NCBI RefSeq assembly: GCF_000218785.1
Contig: NZ_AFPO01000011.1
Coordinates: 62,001 to 126,000, forward strand
From: Idiomarina sp. A28L
GTDB taxonomy: Bacteria > Pseudomonadota > Gammaproteobacteria > Enterobacterales > Alteromonadaceae
DNA: 64,000 nucleotides
Reading direction: 5' to 3'
Shown here piece after piece: positions 43,593 to 53,486 of this stretch. The notes beneath the pieces are model-generated. The model made no database searches. It saw only the letters and a program-made list of their open reading frames with translations, and was not told the DNA's origin. Both the position numbers and the translations under genes were made by a program. Positions within the stretch are counted from its first letter, which is position 1. Every line of letters starts with the position of its first letter.

Positions 43593-44532
43593 TGATTGAT
43601 TCCGTTTCGTCTGATTCTAGGCAGGGGGTGAATTTGCTGTCATCCTGCCCTTTAATGCGCAATTTCGCCTGTGCTTCAAGATCACTTGGTAGCACGGCTT
43701 GAATTGCAATGACATCGTTATCATAACGCACTGCGCTGATAACTGCACCTGCGCGGCGCCAGTTTTCACCTAACTGAATTTCGAGTTGGTCTGCTGGTGC
43801 CGGCGTAGATTTCGCTTCGCCAATTAAACGGATTAATCGGCGTTTGTTTTGGCCTTTATAATGGGTTCTAGCAATCGTTTCTTGGCCTATGTAGCAGCCT
43901 TTTTTGAAGCTTATACCCGCAAGAGTATCTAAATTAAGCATTTGCGGGATAAATGTTTCTTGCTGAATACTTTCGAAATTCGGCCAACCTTGTTCTATCT
44001 GCATGGCGTGCCAATAGGTTTCTGGTGCTAATTCATTATTGATTTCAAAATCACTCGGCACAACACATAAGTAGGCCCAAGGCATTAATCGTAAAGCATG
44101 AATACTATCGTTACTAAGATGAGTGTTATTCGGGGTAACGCCGGTGAGGGTGGCTACCTCGGCAGCGGCTTCTTTGCCAGCTACCATAAAGAAACGGTGT
44201 TGCTCGCTTGTATCGTTCAGTTCAATTTTGTTGAAAACTGAGAACTTTCTCAGCTCGCTCAAGCTTTTCTCGATAGTAGATTTATTTTGAATCAACGAGA
44301 TACCTTCACCAAAGCGAATAGCGCGGAAAATACTCCAAAGCTTGCCTTTGGCATCGCAGTGGCTACCTAGTAACCAGTTGTGCGGCTGCAGTTGCTTTAG
44401 ATCACACGTAAGCTGGCCCTGCAGAAAGCTCTGAGTATCTGGGCCTGTTGCGCTTATTAACCCTAGATTAGGTAGATCAATGAAGATCGCGGGATGAGCT
44501 TGGGCTAAATTTTCAGGGAGTAATCCAGACAC
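43585..44532 (-). CDS. ygfZ: folate-binding Fe-S cluster repair protein YgfZ
   Basis: YgfZ is a folate-dependent protein related to the glycine-cleavage T protein and helps maintain certain Fe-S enzymes. The 315 residues start IFIDLPNLGLISATGPDTQSFLQGQLTCDL, then CDAKGKLWSIFRAIRFG. The family signature is AGISFKKGCYIGQETIARTHYKGQNKRRL, with the K-G-C-Y-x-G-Q-E motif and its redox-active Cys. The start is GTG at 44532 with AAGGAG five bases upstream; an overlapping ATG is out of frame. It is divergent from sdhE with about 230 bp between, as in E. coli. It leads slyD in a two-gene unit. Confidence 0.94.
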   Translation of the reverse strand: MSGLLPENLAQAHPAIFIDLPNLGLISATGPDTQSFLQGQLTCDLKQLQPHNWLLGSHCDAKGKLWSIFRAIRFGEGISLIQNKSTIEKSLSELRKFSVFNKIELNDTSEQHRFFMVAGKEAAAEVATLTGVTPNNTHLSNDSIHALRLMPWAYLCVVPSDFEINNELAPETYWHAMQIEQGWPNFESIQQETFIPQMLNLDTLAGISFKKGCYIGQETIARTHYKGQNKRRLIRLIGEAKSTPAPADQLEIQLGENWRRAGAVISAVRYDNDVIAIQAVLPSDLEAQAKLRIKGQDDSKFTPCLESDETESINE

Positions 44533-44766
44533 ATCCGCTCCTTATGATTTGTAGTTGAAACTCGCTTATTTCAACAAACTAAAACAAGATATTTTTACAA
44601 TGAAAACTAGGTGGGGGTTCACTAAACTAAATTCAAGGGCAATAGTAAAATTGTATGCATTAACGGAATTATCTGTGCTTATAGCATACTGGGAGTAGGG
44701 GAATAGCGCTGTTGCTGCTAGAATAATTGCATTCAGATGGTTTGTTTTATTGTTTATGGAGTAATC

Positions 44767-45039
44767 ATGGCTTTTCCTCGACAATCAGAAGAGATTTTAA
44801 AAGACAAACGGCGCATGCGGTGGGCTTGTCGGCGTGGGATGTTAGAACTCGATGTTCTTTTTGCGCCCTTTGTAGACGAAGCTTACGATGAACTAGATGC
44901 GCAACAGCAAAGTGTGTTCCGCCGGTTGCTAACCTGCGATGATCCCGATTTGTTTTCTTGGTTTATGGGGCATGCAAAATGTCCAGATCCTGAACTTGCT
45001 GAGATGGTGGCACTAATGCTTCGTCGCGTTAAAGTATAA
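44767..45039 (+). CDS. sdhE: flavinator of succinate dehydrogenase SdhE (YgfY/CptB)
   Basis: SdhE is needed for covalent FAD attachment to succinate dehydrogenase and fumarate reductase. The 90 residues carry the key R-G-x-x-E motif (WACRRGMLELDVLF, Arg23 to Glu27), then the five-helix fold with FRRLLTCDDPDLFSWFMGHAKCPDPELAEMV. The ATG at 44767 has TGGAG upstream; the frame runs ten codons further but without a ribosome site. ygfX follows 51 bp on, the usual partner. nadB, another flavoprotein of the same superfamily as SdhA, is next but convergent. Confidence 0.95.
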   Translation: MAFPRQSEEILKDKRRMRWACRRGMLELDVLFAPFVDEAYDELDAQQQSVFRRLLTCDDPDLFSWFMGHAKCPDPELAEMVALMLRRVKV

Positions 45040-45090
45040 CGCGCTTATTCGGGTAAATTTATAGTAACAGCTTGTTGTAAGGAGCTATGG

Positions 45091-45528
45091 ATGGCTCAGT
45101 ATCATTTCGCGGTTGTTCCTTCGCGAATAGTAAATGCCCTCATTTTGCTGGGGTATATTGGCACCTTAGTTTTAGCCGCTGCCAGCATTTATTATGAACC
45201 TTGGTTGATAGTAAGTGCATTGGTGTTGTTTTCTATGAGTTTCGATGCAGAGCGGCGAGATAGCGAACGGATTACCGCTTGTAATGAGAATGGTAGTGCC
45301 TTGAACGATGCAGGGCATGCTATTCAGTTATGCCCACCGATGATTATTTCACCATGGTTGATTATGGTTCGTGTGAGAATGGTGCGGGTAAACAGCATAG
45401 AACTAACAAAACAAAAAACGGCACCAGCAAGGTGGTGCCGGATCTGGCGAGATCAATTAGCGATTAACGATTGGGCGAGAATTCGGCGAATTGGTATTAC
45501 CTTAAATGCGCCTTTGCGGCGGCGTTAG
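45091..45528 (+). CDS. ygfX: YgfX (CptA) family membrane protein
   Basis: A 145-residue protein with two adjacent transmembrane helices (about 15-33 and 38-54), then a soluble part, as in the YgfX family. In E. coli YgfX is encoded after SdhE/CptB. It was once described as a toxin acting on FtsZ and MreB, a role that is disputed. Sequence identity in the soluble part is not obvious, so the call leans on topology and place. AAGGAG precedes the ATG. Its last 27 bp overlap the end of nadB, and codons 108-117 contain a perfect terminator hairpin for the opposite strand. Confidence 0.8.
   Translation: MAQYHFAVVPSRIVNALILLGYIGTLVLAAASIYYEPWLIVSALVLFSMSFDAERRDSERITACNENGSALNDAGHAIQLCPPMIISPWLIMVRVRMVRVNSIELTKQKTAPARWCRIWRDQLAINDWARIRRIGITLNAPLRRR
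45413..45440 (-). terminator. intrinsic nadB terminator located inside ygfX
   Basis: On the minus strand: CGGCACCA (45440-45433), loop CCTTGC, TGGTGCCG (45426-45419), then six U (A 45413-45418 on the plus strand), a G and four more U. It starts 62 bases past the nadB stop. The whole structure is ygfX coding sequence on the plus strand. Confidence 0.85.
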
Positions 45529-47112
45529 AATGGTAGCACCGGAATCCTCTGCTAGCTTAGGGTAATCAAGCGTATAGTGTAACCCTCGGCTTTCTTTACG
45601 CAGCATAGCGCTTTCGATAATAAGCTGGGCTACTTGAGCTAAGTTTCGTAATTCAAGTAAATTGTTACTCACTCGGAAATTAGCATAATAATCATGAATT
45701 TCATGTTGCAACATTTCTACGCGGCGTAAAGCTCTCTCGAGGCGTTTATCTGTGCGCACGATACCCACGTAATCCCACATAAATAGGCGTAGCTCGTGCC
45801 AATTGTGCTGAATGATTACCTCTTCATCTGAATTGGTAACTTTACTCTCATCCCACCCAGCTATTTCTCGTTCTAGTAGTGTGTGGTCCATTTTTGCTCT
45901 GATATCAGCCGCGGCGGCACGGGCAAAAACAACGCATTCAAGCAACGAGTTGCTCGCCATACGGTTAGCGCCATGCAAACCTGTGTAGGCAACTTCACCG
46001 ATAGCGTAAAGATTCTCAACATCGGTTTGGGCATTGAGATCGGTAACCACACCACCACAAGTGTAATGTGCAGCTGGAACTATTGGCATAGGTTCAGCGG
46101 TGATATCGATACCCAAACTCATACATTTTTCGTAAATTGTTGGGAAGTGCTGACGAATAAATTCAGCTGATTTGTGGGAAATATCTAAATACATACAATC
46201 GGCACCGAGGCGCTTCATTTCATAATCGATAGCACGAGCCACTACATCGCGCGGTGCTAATTCACCTAATTCATGAAAATCAGGCATGAAACGGCTACCA
46301 TCAGGCCGTTTAAGTAATGCACCCTCACCACGAAGTGCTTCCGTAAGCAGGAAGTTACGGGCGTTGGGGTGAAATAGGCAGGTAGGGTGAAATTGGTTAA
46401 ATTCCATATTGCCCACACGGCAACCCGCACGCCATGCCATAGCGATACCATCGCCGCTGGCAATATCTGGGTTCGAGGTATATTGATAAACTTTACTGGC
46501 ACCGCCAGTGCAAAGCGCGGTGAATTTTGCTGCAATAGTAATGACTGTTTCTTCATTGCGGTTCCACACGTAGGCGCCTATGCAGCGATTCTGTTTGGAA
46601 GTTTTCGAAGTAATGAGATCTATGGCATTACAATTCTCGAGCACGCGAATACTTGGGTGGCTCAGAGCTTGGCTGGTTAGCGTGCTTTGAACCGCGCGGC
46701 CAGTAGCATCTGCAGAATGTAAAATACGGCGATGGCTATGGCCTCCTTCGCGGGTTAAATGAAAACGAGGTTCGCCGTTCACATCGGGTTCACGATCAAA
46801 ATCAACACCGAGCTGTATAAGCCAATTTAGGCTTTCTTTTGCTCTTTCAGCGGTATAACGAACTACAGCTGAATCACAAATACCGGCTCCTGCTACCAAC
46901 GTATCGTTAATATGTGATTCAATACTATCATTGGCATCAAAAACTGCCGCTATACCGCCCTGGGCATAATACGTAGAGCCCTCGGCTAGCGGGCCTTTAC
47001 TTAATACTATGACCTGATATTCTTTGGCGAGTTGTAAAGCTAGCGAGAGCCCCGCAGCGCCGCTACCAACAATTAATACATCACAGGTTATTGTGGCGTC
47101 TAAGTTCATCAT
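45502..47112 (-). CDS. nadB: L-aspartate oxidase
   Basis: NadB oxidises aspartate to iminoaspartate, the first step of NAD synthesis. The 536 residues start with the FAD motif [20 protein letters not shown]. Further blocks are [125 protein letters not shown], and the C-terminal helical domain. It belongs to the SdhA/FrdA superfamily but binds FAD non-covalently. It is divergent from rpoE, as in E. coli. No nadA or nadC is near. Confidence 0.96.
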   Translation of the reverse strand: MMNLDATITCDVLIVGSGAAGLSLALQLAKEYQVIVLSKGPLAEGSTYYAQGGIAAVFDANDSIESHINDTLVAGAGICDSAVVRYTAERAKESLNWLIQLGVDFDREPDVNGEPRFHLTREGGHSHRRILHSADATGRAVQSTLTSQALSHPSIRVLENCNAIDLITSKTSKQNRCIGAYVWNRNEETVITIAAKFTALCTGGASKVYQYTSNPDIASGDGIAMAWRAGCRVGNMEFNQFHPTCLFHPNARNFLLTEALRGEGALLKRPDGSRFMPDFHELGELAPRDVVARAIDYEMKRLGADCMYLDISHKSAEFIRQHFPTIYEKCMSLGIDITAEPMPIVPAAHYTCGGVVTDLNAQTDVENLYAIGEVAYTGLHGANRMASNSLLECVVFARAAAADIRAKMDHTLLEREIAGWDESKVTNSDEEVIIQHNWHELRLFMWDYVGIVRTDKRLERALRRVEMLQHEIHDYYANFRVSNNLLELRNLAQVAQLIIESAMLRKESRGLHYTLDYPKLAEDSGATILTPPQRRI

Positions 47113-47169
47113 GATTTATCGTAGTTAAGAATTATTTTTAGATTTTACCTTTGTTATCACTATTTTTGC

Positions 47170-47196
47170 GAACTTTTTAAGAATAGCTTGGTCTAG
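47170..47196 (+). promoter_or_regulatory. predicted sigma-E promoter of rpoE-rseABC
   Basis: GAACTT (47170-47175) and TCTAG (47192-47196) with a 16-base spacer match the conserved parts of sigma-E promoters (GGAACTT, about 16, TCTAA/TCTGA). They lie about 83 bp before the rpoE start, where rpoE autoregulation is known in E. coli. Prediction by eye. Confidence 0.6.
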
Positions 47197-47278
47197 TTTA
47201 TTACTGAAGATGCGAGCCCAGTTAAAAATACGCGGCAATAATACGCGGTAACAAGAGTTAATAAGAGAGTGGGCTCGA

Positions 47279-47860
47279 ATGAGCGAACAGGAAATTGATC
47301 AACAGCTGGTAGAACGAGTGCAGCGTGGTGATCAACGAGCTTTTGATGTGTTGGTAAAGAAATACCAGCATAAAATCATTAGCTTAGTATCACGTTACGT
47401 TAAGCATCCGGGTGATGTTCCGGATGTAGCACAAGAAGCTTTTATTAAAGCTTATCGTGCAATACCGAACTTTCGTGGTGAAAGTGCGTTCTATACATGG
47501 CTGTACCGAATCGCCGTAAATACGGCGAAAAATTATTTGGTAGCACGGGGGCGAAAGCCGCCGTCGTCAGATATTGATGCGCAAGATGCAGAATTTTTAG
47601 ATGCTGGACATGGTTTGCGAGATATCGCTTCTCCAGAGCGAATGTTGTTATCTGACGAACTAAAACGCACGGTGATGGCGGCTATTGATGCTTTGCCTGA
47701 TGATTTGAAGCAAGCTATTACCCTCCGCGAGTTAGATGGTATGGGGTATGAGGAAATTGCCATAACAATGGATTGTCCGATAGGAACAGTACGTTCAAGG
47801 ATATTTAGAGCACGAGAAGCGATTGATAAGGCTATAGAACCTTTGCTCGATGCGAATTAA
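47279..47860 (+). CDS. rpoE: RNA polymerase sigma-E factor
   Basis: Sigma-E directs transcription of the envelope-stress regulon. The 193 residues have region 2 (DQQLVERVQRGDQRAFDVLVKKYQHKIISLVSRYV... DVAQEAFIKAYRAIPNFRGESAFYTWLYRIAVNTAKNYLV) and region 4 (RTVMAAIDALPDDLKQAITLRELDGMGYEEIAITMDCPIGTVRSRIFRAREAIDKAI). Both match E. coli RpoE closely. It heads the four-gene operon with its regulators, rseA following 21 bp later. A likely autoregulatory promoter lies upstream. Regulon members expected nearby, such as bamA and skp, are in the window, though I found no convincing sigma-E site before them. Confidence 0.98.
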   Translation: MSEQEIDQQLVERVQRGDQRAFDVLVKKYQHKIISLVSRYVKHPGDVPDVAQEAFIKAYRAIPNFRGESAFYTWLYRIAVNTAKNYLVARGRKPPSSDIDAQDAEFLDAGHGLRDIASPERMLLSDELKRTVMAAIDALPDDLKQAITLRELDGMGYEEIAITMDCPIGTVRSRIFRAREAIDKAIEPLLDAN

Positions 47861-47881
47861 GCCAACTGAGGATTAACACGA

Positions 47882-48496
47882 ATGACAGAACACCAGAAAG
47901 AACAACTTTCAGCACTGCTAGATGGCCATTTTGATGGCGATGAAGCAATGCATGAGCTGGTGGAAAATGCGAGCCAGCGAGAGCGATGGTTTCGTTATCA
48001 GCTAACCGGCGCGGTAATTCGTGGAGAAGCCACAAGTGGGCAGCCATTCGATATCTCTGCTGCGGTTGCTGCGCAAATAGCAGCTGAACCTAAGCATGCG
48101 GTGGTACCGAAAAGTAGCTGGCAAGCCTTGCAACAGTGGTTGCAGCGCGGTTGGTTCCGGCCTGCTGCTAATGTTGCCGTTGCTGCCGGTGTGGCGATAG
48201 TAACCATTGTGGGAATTCAAAGTTATCAGCCTGTTACTGATGGAATTGTGGCACCAGAAACAGCTTCAGCAGGAGCTGTCAACACAGGGTTTGAAACTCG
48301 GCCGCTTGGTGGTGTTATTAATCCGGTAAGCTTTAATATGACCAACTCACCGGTTGTTGATGAGCAAGATGTTGATCAAGAGCGCCGCTTATTACAATCG
48401 TTTTTCTTTGATCACCAACAGCAATTGCAGTTGAGTGAGCAAGAACAGGCGGAAGCGGTTAACAACCCTGAGTTGCTAGAACAGGAAATTGATTAA
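47882..48496 (+). CDS. rseA: anti-sigma-E factor RseA
   Basis: RseA is an inner-membrane protein that holds sigma-E until cut by DegS and then RseP. The 204 residues have the cytoplasmic anti-sigma domain (EQLSALLDGHFDGDEAMHELVENASQRERWFRYQLTGAVIRGE), a single transmembrane helix at about 96-113 (AANVAVAAGVAIVTIVGI), and a periplasmic domain with a Gln/Glu-rich C-terminus that should bind RseB. The N-terminal domain is the best conserved; the rest is weakly conserved, as is normal. It sits between rpoE and rseB. The window also codes for RseP; degS is not seen. Confidence 0.93.
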   Translation: MTEHQKEQLSALLDGHFDGDEAMHELVENASQRERWFRYQLTGAVIRGEATSGQPFDISAAVAAQIAAEPKHAVVPKSSWQALQQWLQRGWFRPAANVAVAAGVAIVTIVGIQSYQPVTDGIVAPETASAGAVNTGFETRPLGGVINPVSFNMTNSPVVDEQDVDQERRLLQSFFFDHQQQLQLSEQEQAEAVNNPELLEQEID

Positions 48497-48502
48497 AAAT
48501 TT

Positions 48503-49507
48503 ATGCATGGTTACCGGTTTTTGCTGGCGTGCGCGGTAGTCGCCAGTAGTTTGATATGCAATACAGTACATGCTGCTGTGCCGCAAGACGAATTGGGTGC
48601 AACCGAGTTGCGAGCCGGTGAACAGCGTGCATTGCAAGAAGGTGAGCGTTGGTTCAATCTGATGCAACAAGCGTTAACCGAATATAACTTTAGTGCCTCA
48701 CTAGTTCACGTTCAAGGCCAGCGCATAGAAATGTTTCGTTGGTTACACGGGCATACTAGCGATAACGAACAACTTGAATTGCTCCATAGTTTAAATGGCC
48801 CGGAAATTCACATTATTCGTCGTGGCCAAACTGTTTCTTATTTCCACTCAATGAGCTCTCCTTACAGTATTCGTGCAAACACAATGTTTGGCCCGATACC
48901 CACTGCGTTTTTCCGCGATTTTTCCAACATAGCCGATGCCTACAATGCCGTGCCAATGGGCGGCGCTCGAATCATGGATAGAACCACGGTGCACGTGCGT
49001 TTGATTCCAAAAGATCAAGATCGCTATGGTTATTCGCTTTGGTTAGATAGAGAATCAGGAATGTTGTTAAGAATGCTTACGGTAAGCCAAGAAGGCGAGC
49101 CGCTCGAGCAAATACAACTCACTGCACTGGAAATTACTGCAGAGCTAAATAGTGAATTAGAGCAGGTTATTGAGCTTAATTTACCGCCGATAGTAGATGA
49201 TATTCACCGTTCGGTTAATGTTCGACATGATTGGCAAACTAATTACCTTCCTCGAGGCTTTGAATTAATCCGTGGGAATCATCATCGCTTGCCCATTACC
49301 GGTATTGCCGCCGATTATTTTTTATATTCTGATGGGCTAACTCGGGTATCAGTTTACGTGAGCGAGGATCCTGAAGCGGCAGCTAATTTACGTTACAGTG
49401 GTTTGGAATCGCTGTATTCCCACAGTTTTGCTGATTATAGTGTAACCGTTGTTGGCCGCTTGCCTATGGCAACGCTGCAACGCATTGCCATGTCGGTGCG
49501 CAGATGA
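48503..49507 (+). CDS. rseB: sigma-E regulatory protein RseB
   Basis: RseB is a periplasmic protein that shields RseA from DegS and is released by lipopolysaccharide intermediates. The 334 residues start with a signal peptide (MHGYRFLLACAVVASSLICNTVHA). The LolA-like N-terminal domain follows (ALTEYNFSASLVHVQGQRIEMFRWLHG; DRYGYSLWLDRESGMLLRMLTVSQEGEPLEQIQLTALEI), then a smaller C-terminal domain (NYLPRGFELIRGNHH... YFLYSDGLTRVSVYV). The length and order equal the family. The stop overlaps the rseC ATG (ATGA). Confidence 0.94.
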   Translation: MHGYRFLLACAVVASSLICNTVHAAVPQDELGATELRAGEQRALQEGERWFNLMQQALTEYNFSASLVHVQGQRIEMFRWLHGHTSDNEQLELLHSLNGPEIHIIRRGQTVSYFHSMSSPYSIRANTMFGPIPTAFFRDFSNIADAYNAVPMGGARIMDRTTVHVRLIPKDQDRYGYSLWLDRESGMLLRMLTVSQEGEPLEQIQLTALEITAELNSELEQVIELNLPPIVDDIHRSVNVRHDWQTNYLPRGFELIRGNHHRLPITGIAADYFLYSDGLTRVSVYVSEDPEAAANLRYSGLESLYSHSFADYSVTVVGRLPMATLQRIAMSVRR

Positions 49508-49947
49508 TTCGAGAAATTGGTGAAATTACCTCGGTAAGTGGCCAGCAGGTTACTATCACCACGGCTCTGAAACAGGGCTGTGGCGGCTGCAAACAACAAA
49601 GCCATTGTGGTGCAGGCATTTTATCGAAAGCGCTACCCAATCGGCGTGGTAGTGTTGATGTGTGGTTAGAGAATCCTCCGCAAGTGGGTACCCACGTTGA
49701 ACTGTGGCTTCCTGAGAAAGCGATGCTGAAGTTCTCTGTTTTACTCTATTTATTACCTATTCTAATGCTCCTTGCCGGTGCAGTAATGGGTGAACAACTA
49801 TTTCCGCAACAAGAACTGTATGGCATTGCATTTGCCGGTATCGGTTTTGCGGCCAGTTTTATTGGCTTAAAACGCTGGTTACGCCGCCGAGATCTGCAAG
49901 TTCGCGAATTAATGCAGGTTAATATCCTCCCAGCTGACCAACCTTGA
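49504..49947 (+). CDS. rseC: SoxR-reducing system protein RseC
   Basis: RseC is an inner-membrane protein found with rpoE. It is linked to reduction of SoxR and, with RseB, to sigma-E tuning. The 147 residues have an N-terminal soluble part with the cysteine cluster GCGGCKQQSHCGAG (Cys26, 29 and 35 plus neighbours), a beta-rich stretch, and two transmembrane helices at about 79-97 and 106-123. A basic C-terminus follows. The Cys cluster may bind a metal or Fe-S centre; this is not proven. It overlaps rseB by 4 bp and ends the operon. Confidence 0.93.
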   Translation: MIREIGEITSVSGQQVTITTALKQGCGGCKQQSHCGAGILSKALPNRRGSVDVWLENPPQVGTHVELWLPEKAMLKFSVLLYLLPILMLLAGAVMGEQLFPQQELYGIAFAGIGFAASFIGLKRWLRRRDLQVRELMQVNILPADQP

Positions 49948-50038
49948 TTGTTTATCTGCGCCAAAGTAAGTAAAATTCGCTTCATAAATACGGTGAGGAG
50001 TCACAGCCTTTTGCTGACTGACCGGATATGAGGTGTAC

Positions 50039-51856
50039 ATGAGCCAAGTTGGCATAGCAAAAAAGAACATTCGTAATTTCTCTGTAATCGCGCACATCGA
50101 TCATGGCAAATCAACGTTATCAGATCGCTTGATTCAAACCTGCGGTGGCTTAGCCCAGCGAGAAATGTCGGAGCAGGTGCTCGATTCAATGGATATCGAG
50201 CGTGAACGTGGTATTACCATCAAAGCGCAAAGCGTAACGCTTTACTATGATGCAAACGATGGCGAACGCTACCAGTTAAATTTTATCGATACGCCTGGCC
50301 ACGTTGATTTCTCGTATGAGGTTTCGCGCAGCCTTGCCGGTTGTGAAGGGGCTTTGTTGGTTGTTGATGCCGCTCAGGGTGTGGAAGCGCAAACACTTGC
50401 GAACTGCTACACCGCAATTGATATGGATTTGGAAGTGGTTCCGATTCTAAACAAAATCGATTTACCATCGGCAGAGCCTGAGCGAGTTGCGCAAGAAATT
50501 GAAGATATCGTAGGTATTCAAGCAAGCGATGCGGTGCGTTGCTCGGCGAAAACAGGGATTGGTATTGATGAAGTACTTGAGCGCATTGTTAAGCAAGTGC
50601 CTTCGCCAGAGCTTGAAGCTGATGATGAAGCGCCGCTGCAAGCGCTGATTATCGATTCTTGGTTTGATAATTATCAGGGCGTTGTTTCTCTGGTGCGTAT
50701 CAAGAAAGGTGTGTTACGCGCTGGCGAAAAAATGAAGGTAATGTCTACCGGGCAAGATCATATTGTCGATAAGGTAGGTATTTTTACGCCGAAGCAAACA
50801 GAAACCGGTATTCTTCGGTCTGGTGAAGTGGGCTATGTTATTGCGGGTATCAAAGAGATCCACGGTGCGCCGGTGGGCGATACGTTAACTCACGCTAAAC
50901 GGCCAGCCGATAAAATGCTGCCAGGTTTTAAGAAGGTACAACCGCAAGTTTATGCGGGCATGTTCCCGATAAGCTCAGATGATTATGAAAATTTCCGGGA
51001 TGCGCTCGATAAACTGAGCTTGAACGATGCTTCGTTATTCTTCGAGCCGGAAAACTCTGGCGCGCTAGGTTTTGGTTTCCGTTGTGGTTTCTTGGGCATG
51101 TTGCACATGGAAATCATTCAAGAACGGCTAGAACGTGAATATGATATTGATCTAATTACTACGGCTCCCACGGTTGTTTATAAAGTAGAAACAACCAAAG
51201 GTGAGATAAAAATGGTGGATAACCCAGCCTATTTACCTCCGGTAAATGAGATTGCGGCTATTTACGAGCCTATCGTTGAAGCGAATATTTTGGTGCCACA
51301 AGAGCACGTTGGTAATGTAATAACGCTCTGTGTAGAGCGCCGCGGTATGCAAACCAACATGGTTTATCATGGTAAGCAAGTAGCGCTTACTTATGAATTG
51401 CCGATGGCTGAAGTAGTGATGGATTTCTTCGATCGCTTGAAATCAACGAGCCGCGGTTATGCTTCTCTTGATTATCAATTTAAGCGTTTTGATGAATCGG
51501 ATATGGTGCGGGTAGATATTTTAATTAATGCCGAGCGTGTTGATGCGTTAGCAATGATTCTGCACCGCAGCCAAGCGCAATATCGCGGCCGTGATGTGGT
51601 TGATAAAATGCGGGAACTGATTCCTCGACAAATGTTTGATATCGCCATACAAGCTACCATTGGTAACCATGTTATTGCTCGGAGCACGGTGAAACAATTA
51701 CGTAAAAACGTAACTGCTAAATGTTATGGTGGCGATGTCAGCCGGAAGAAAAAGCTGTTGCAGAAGCAGAAAGAAGGTAAGAAACGAATGAAGCAACTGG
51801 GCAACGTGGAAGTGCCTCAGGAAGCGTTCCTTGCAGTTTTGAAAACTGGTAAGTAA
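50039..51856 (+). CDS. lepA: elongation factor 4 (LepA)
   Basis: LepA is a ribosomal GTPase involved in initiation and in stalled ribosomes. The ATG at 50039 has GAGG five bases upstream and gives 605 residues. GTPase motifs are [22 protein letters not shown] (G1), RGITIKAQ (G2), [14 protein letters not shown] (G3) and [12 protein letters not shown] (G4). Domains II, III and V follow as in EF-G. The LepA-specific C-terminal domain ends [48 protein letters not shown]. It is followed 32 bp later by lepB, as in E. coli. Confidence 0.98.
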   Translation: MSQVGIAKKNIRNFSVIAHIDHGKSTLSDRLIQTCGGLAQREMSEQVLDSMDIERERGITIKAQSVTLYYDANDGERYQLNFIDTPGHVDFSYEVSRSLAGCEGALLVVDAAQGVEAQTLANCYTAIDMDLEVVPILNKIDLPSAEPERVAQEIEDIVGIQASDAVRCSAKTGIGIDEVLERIVKQVPSPELEADDEAPLQALIIDSWFDNYQGVVSLVRIKKGVLRAGEKMKVMSTGQDHIVDKVGIFTPKQTETGILRSGEVGYVIAGIKEIHGAPVGDTLTHAKRPADKMLPGFKKVQPQVYAGMFPISSDDYENFRDALDKLSLNDASLFFEPENSGALGFGFRCGFLGMLHMEIIQERLEREYDIDLITTAPTVVYKVETTKGEIKMVDNPAYLPPVNEIAAIYEPIVEANILVPQEHVGNVITLCVERRGMQTNMVYHGKQVALTYELPMAEVVMDFFDRLKSTSRGYASLDYQFKRFDESDMVRVDILINAERVDALAMILHRSQAQYRGRDVVDKMRELIPRQMFDIAIQATIGNHVIARSTVKQLRKNVTAKCYGGDVSRKKKLLQKQKEGKKRMKQLGNVEVPQEAFLAVLKTGK

Positions 51857-51888
51857 CGATTTAGGAACTTTAAACAGGAACGTTCAGC

Positions 51889-52782
51889 ATGACCACATAT
51901 TACTTTTCCTTGTTGTTGGTATTTGGAAGCTTGTTTACCGGCATTATTTGGGCAATTGACCACTGGGTTTGGAAGCCTAAGCGCATGGAGAAAATTCGTG
52001 CTGCTGAGGCGCAATCAGGGGTAAAGCTCAAGCCTGAGCAAGCGGAACAACTAGCGCCACAATCTGGGTTAGCTGATTTTGCACAGGCTGCGTTTCCGGT
52101 TTTGTTTGTGATTTTAATTTTACGTTCATTCTTGTATGAACCCTTTCGTATTCCATCCGGATCGATGATGCCTACCTTATTGGTAGGCGATTTTATTTTG
52201 GTTGAGAAATTTCGTTATGGGTTACGTGAGCCGATAACGCGCAAAGAATTTTTATACACTGGGCGGCCGAAGCGCGGCGATATTGCCGTGTTTAAATATC
52301 CGGTTGAACCTGATCTCGATTACATTAAGCGGGTAATTGGTATGCCCGGTGATCGAGTTACGTATACAGATAAAACCTTTTATGTGCAGCCACAATGCTT
52401 GCCAAATTGTGATGGCGTTGAACCGATTGTTTTGCAGCAAGAGTTTCAAACAGAGGGTGAATTTTATCAACAGCAAGTTCCGGTGCGCCGTTACACGGAA
52501 ACATCCACTGATAAAACTTACGATGTGTTGGTAAACCCGCGGGTAAATATTCATAGCGATTCGTTTGTTTGGAATGTGCCAGAAGGGCAATATTTCTTTA
52601 TCGGTGATAACCGCGATAACTCCATTGATAGCCGTTATTGGGGCTATGTAGATGAAGATTTACTGGTAGGCCGTGCAGTGTTGGTTTGGTTAAGTTTAGA
52701 GTTTGAAAGGGATCCGAATAGTTGGTTGCCAAGTTGGGTACCAACTAAAGTTCGGTTTGATCGTTTAGGGAGAATTGAGTGA
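51889..52782 (+). CDS. lepB: signal peptidase I
   Basis: LepB removes signal peptides from exported proteins on the periplasmic side. The 297 residues have a first transmembrane helix (4-22), a charged cytoplasmic loop, and a second helix (about 64-81). The serine-lysine active site follows: [23 protein letters not shown] with the catalytic Ser92, and [14 protein letters not shown] with Lys147. The later conserved box is [20 protein letters not shown]. The length and spacing resemble E. coli LepB. It overlaps rnc by 4 bp. Confidence 0.97.
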   Translation: MTTYYFSLLLVFGSLFTGIIWAIDHWVWKPKRMEKIRAAEAQSGVKLKPEQAEQLAPQSGLADFAQAAFPVLFVILILRSFLYEPFRIPSGSMMPTLLVGDFILVEKFRYGLREPITRKEFLYTGRPKRGDIAVFKYPVEPDLDYIKRVIGMPGDRVTYTDKTFYVQPQCLPNCDGVEPIVLQQEFQTEGEFYQQQVPVRRYTETSTDKTYDVLVNPRVNIHSDSFVWNVPEGQYFFIGDNRDNSIDSRYWGYVDEDLLVGRAVLVWLSLEFERDPNSWLPSWVPTKVRFDRLGRIE

Positions 52783-53486
52783 GTTTAACACCTATCCAGC
52801 TCCGTGAAATTGAACGGCGGCTAGGCTATAACTTTAATAATCATGCGTTGTTGTATCAGGCTCTAACCCACAGAAGTGCGGGCGAGGGGCATTATGAGCG
52901 GCTTGAGTTTTTGGGCGATTCCATTTTAAGCGTGGTTATTGCTGAGGCGCTTTACCATCGCTTCCCTAAATCACCGGAAGGCGATTTAAGCCGGATGCGT
53001 GCAACTCTAGTATGCGGCGATATGCTAGCTAAAGTAGCGCGAGAGTTCGAGCTTGGAAAATTTTTAAATTTAGGGCCTGGGGAATTAAAAAGTGGTGGTT
53101 TTCGCCGCGATTCTATCTTGTCGGATGCAGTGGAAGCGATAATTGGTGCTATCTTTTTGGATAGTAATATCGAAAAAGTACAAGAAATCGTGCGCACTTG
53201 GTATCAGCCTTTGTTGGCAGAGATTCGCCCGGGCAACAGCCAGAAAGATTCCAAAACACGCTTGCAAGAATACTTACAGAGCCGCCAGTTTGCAGTGCCA
53301 GATTACGAAGTGAGCGCAACCGAAGGGCAAGCACACAATCAACGTTTTACCGTTACATGTACAGTTGAACCACTTGCTGAACCAGTAGTTGCTGCTGGTA
53401 CCAGCCGACGAAAAGCAGAGCAAAACGCTGCTGCAAAAGTGATTGAGCTTTTGGCGGAACTGCCGGAAGGCAAGGAATTAAGATGA
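52779..53486 (+). CDS. rnc: ribonuclease III
   Basis: Cuts double-stranded RNA in rRNA processing and mRNA decay. The 235 residues have the signature [25 protein letters not shown], with the catalytic Glu and Asp, and [22 protein letters not shown] in the nuclease domain. A double-stranded-RNA-binding domain closes it ([22 protein letters not shown]... [20 protein letters not shown]). The start is GTG within the GTGA overlap with lepB. The stop overlaps era (ATGA). lepB-rnc-era-recO is the conserved order; in E. coli RNase III cuts its own leader. Confidence 0.97.
   Translation: MSLTPIQLREIERRLGYNFNNHALLYQALTHRSAGEGHYERLEFLGDSILSVVIAEALYHRFPKSPEGDLSRMRATLVCGDMLAKVAREFELGKFLNLGPGELKSGGFRRDSILSDAVEAIIGAIFLDSNIEKVQEIVRTWYQPLLAEIRPGNSQKDSKTRLQEYLQSRQFAVPDYEVSATEGQAHNQRFTVTCTVEPLAEPVVAAGTSRRKAEQNAAAKVIELLAELPEGKELR

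Noticed and set aside
45091-45528. sdhE-ygfX as a toxin-antitoxin pair (CptBA)
   Set aside because: The pair was once named so in E. coli, but SdhE's established role is FAD attachment; sequence gives no support for a toxin function here.
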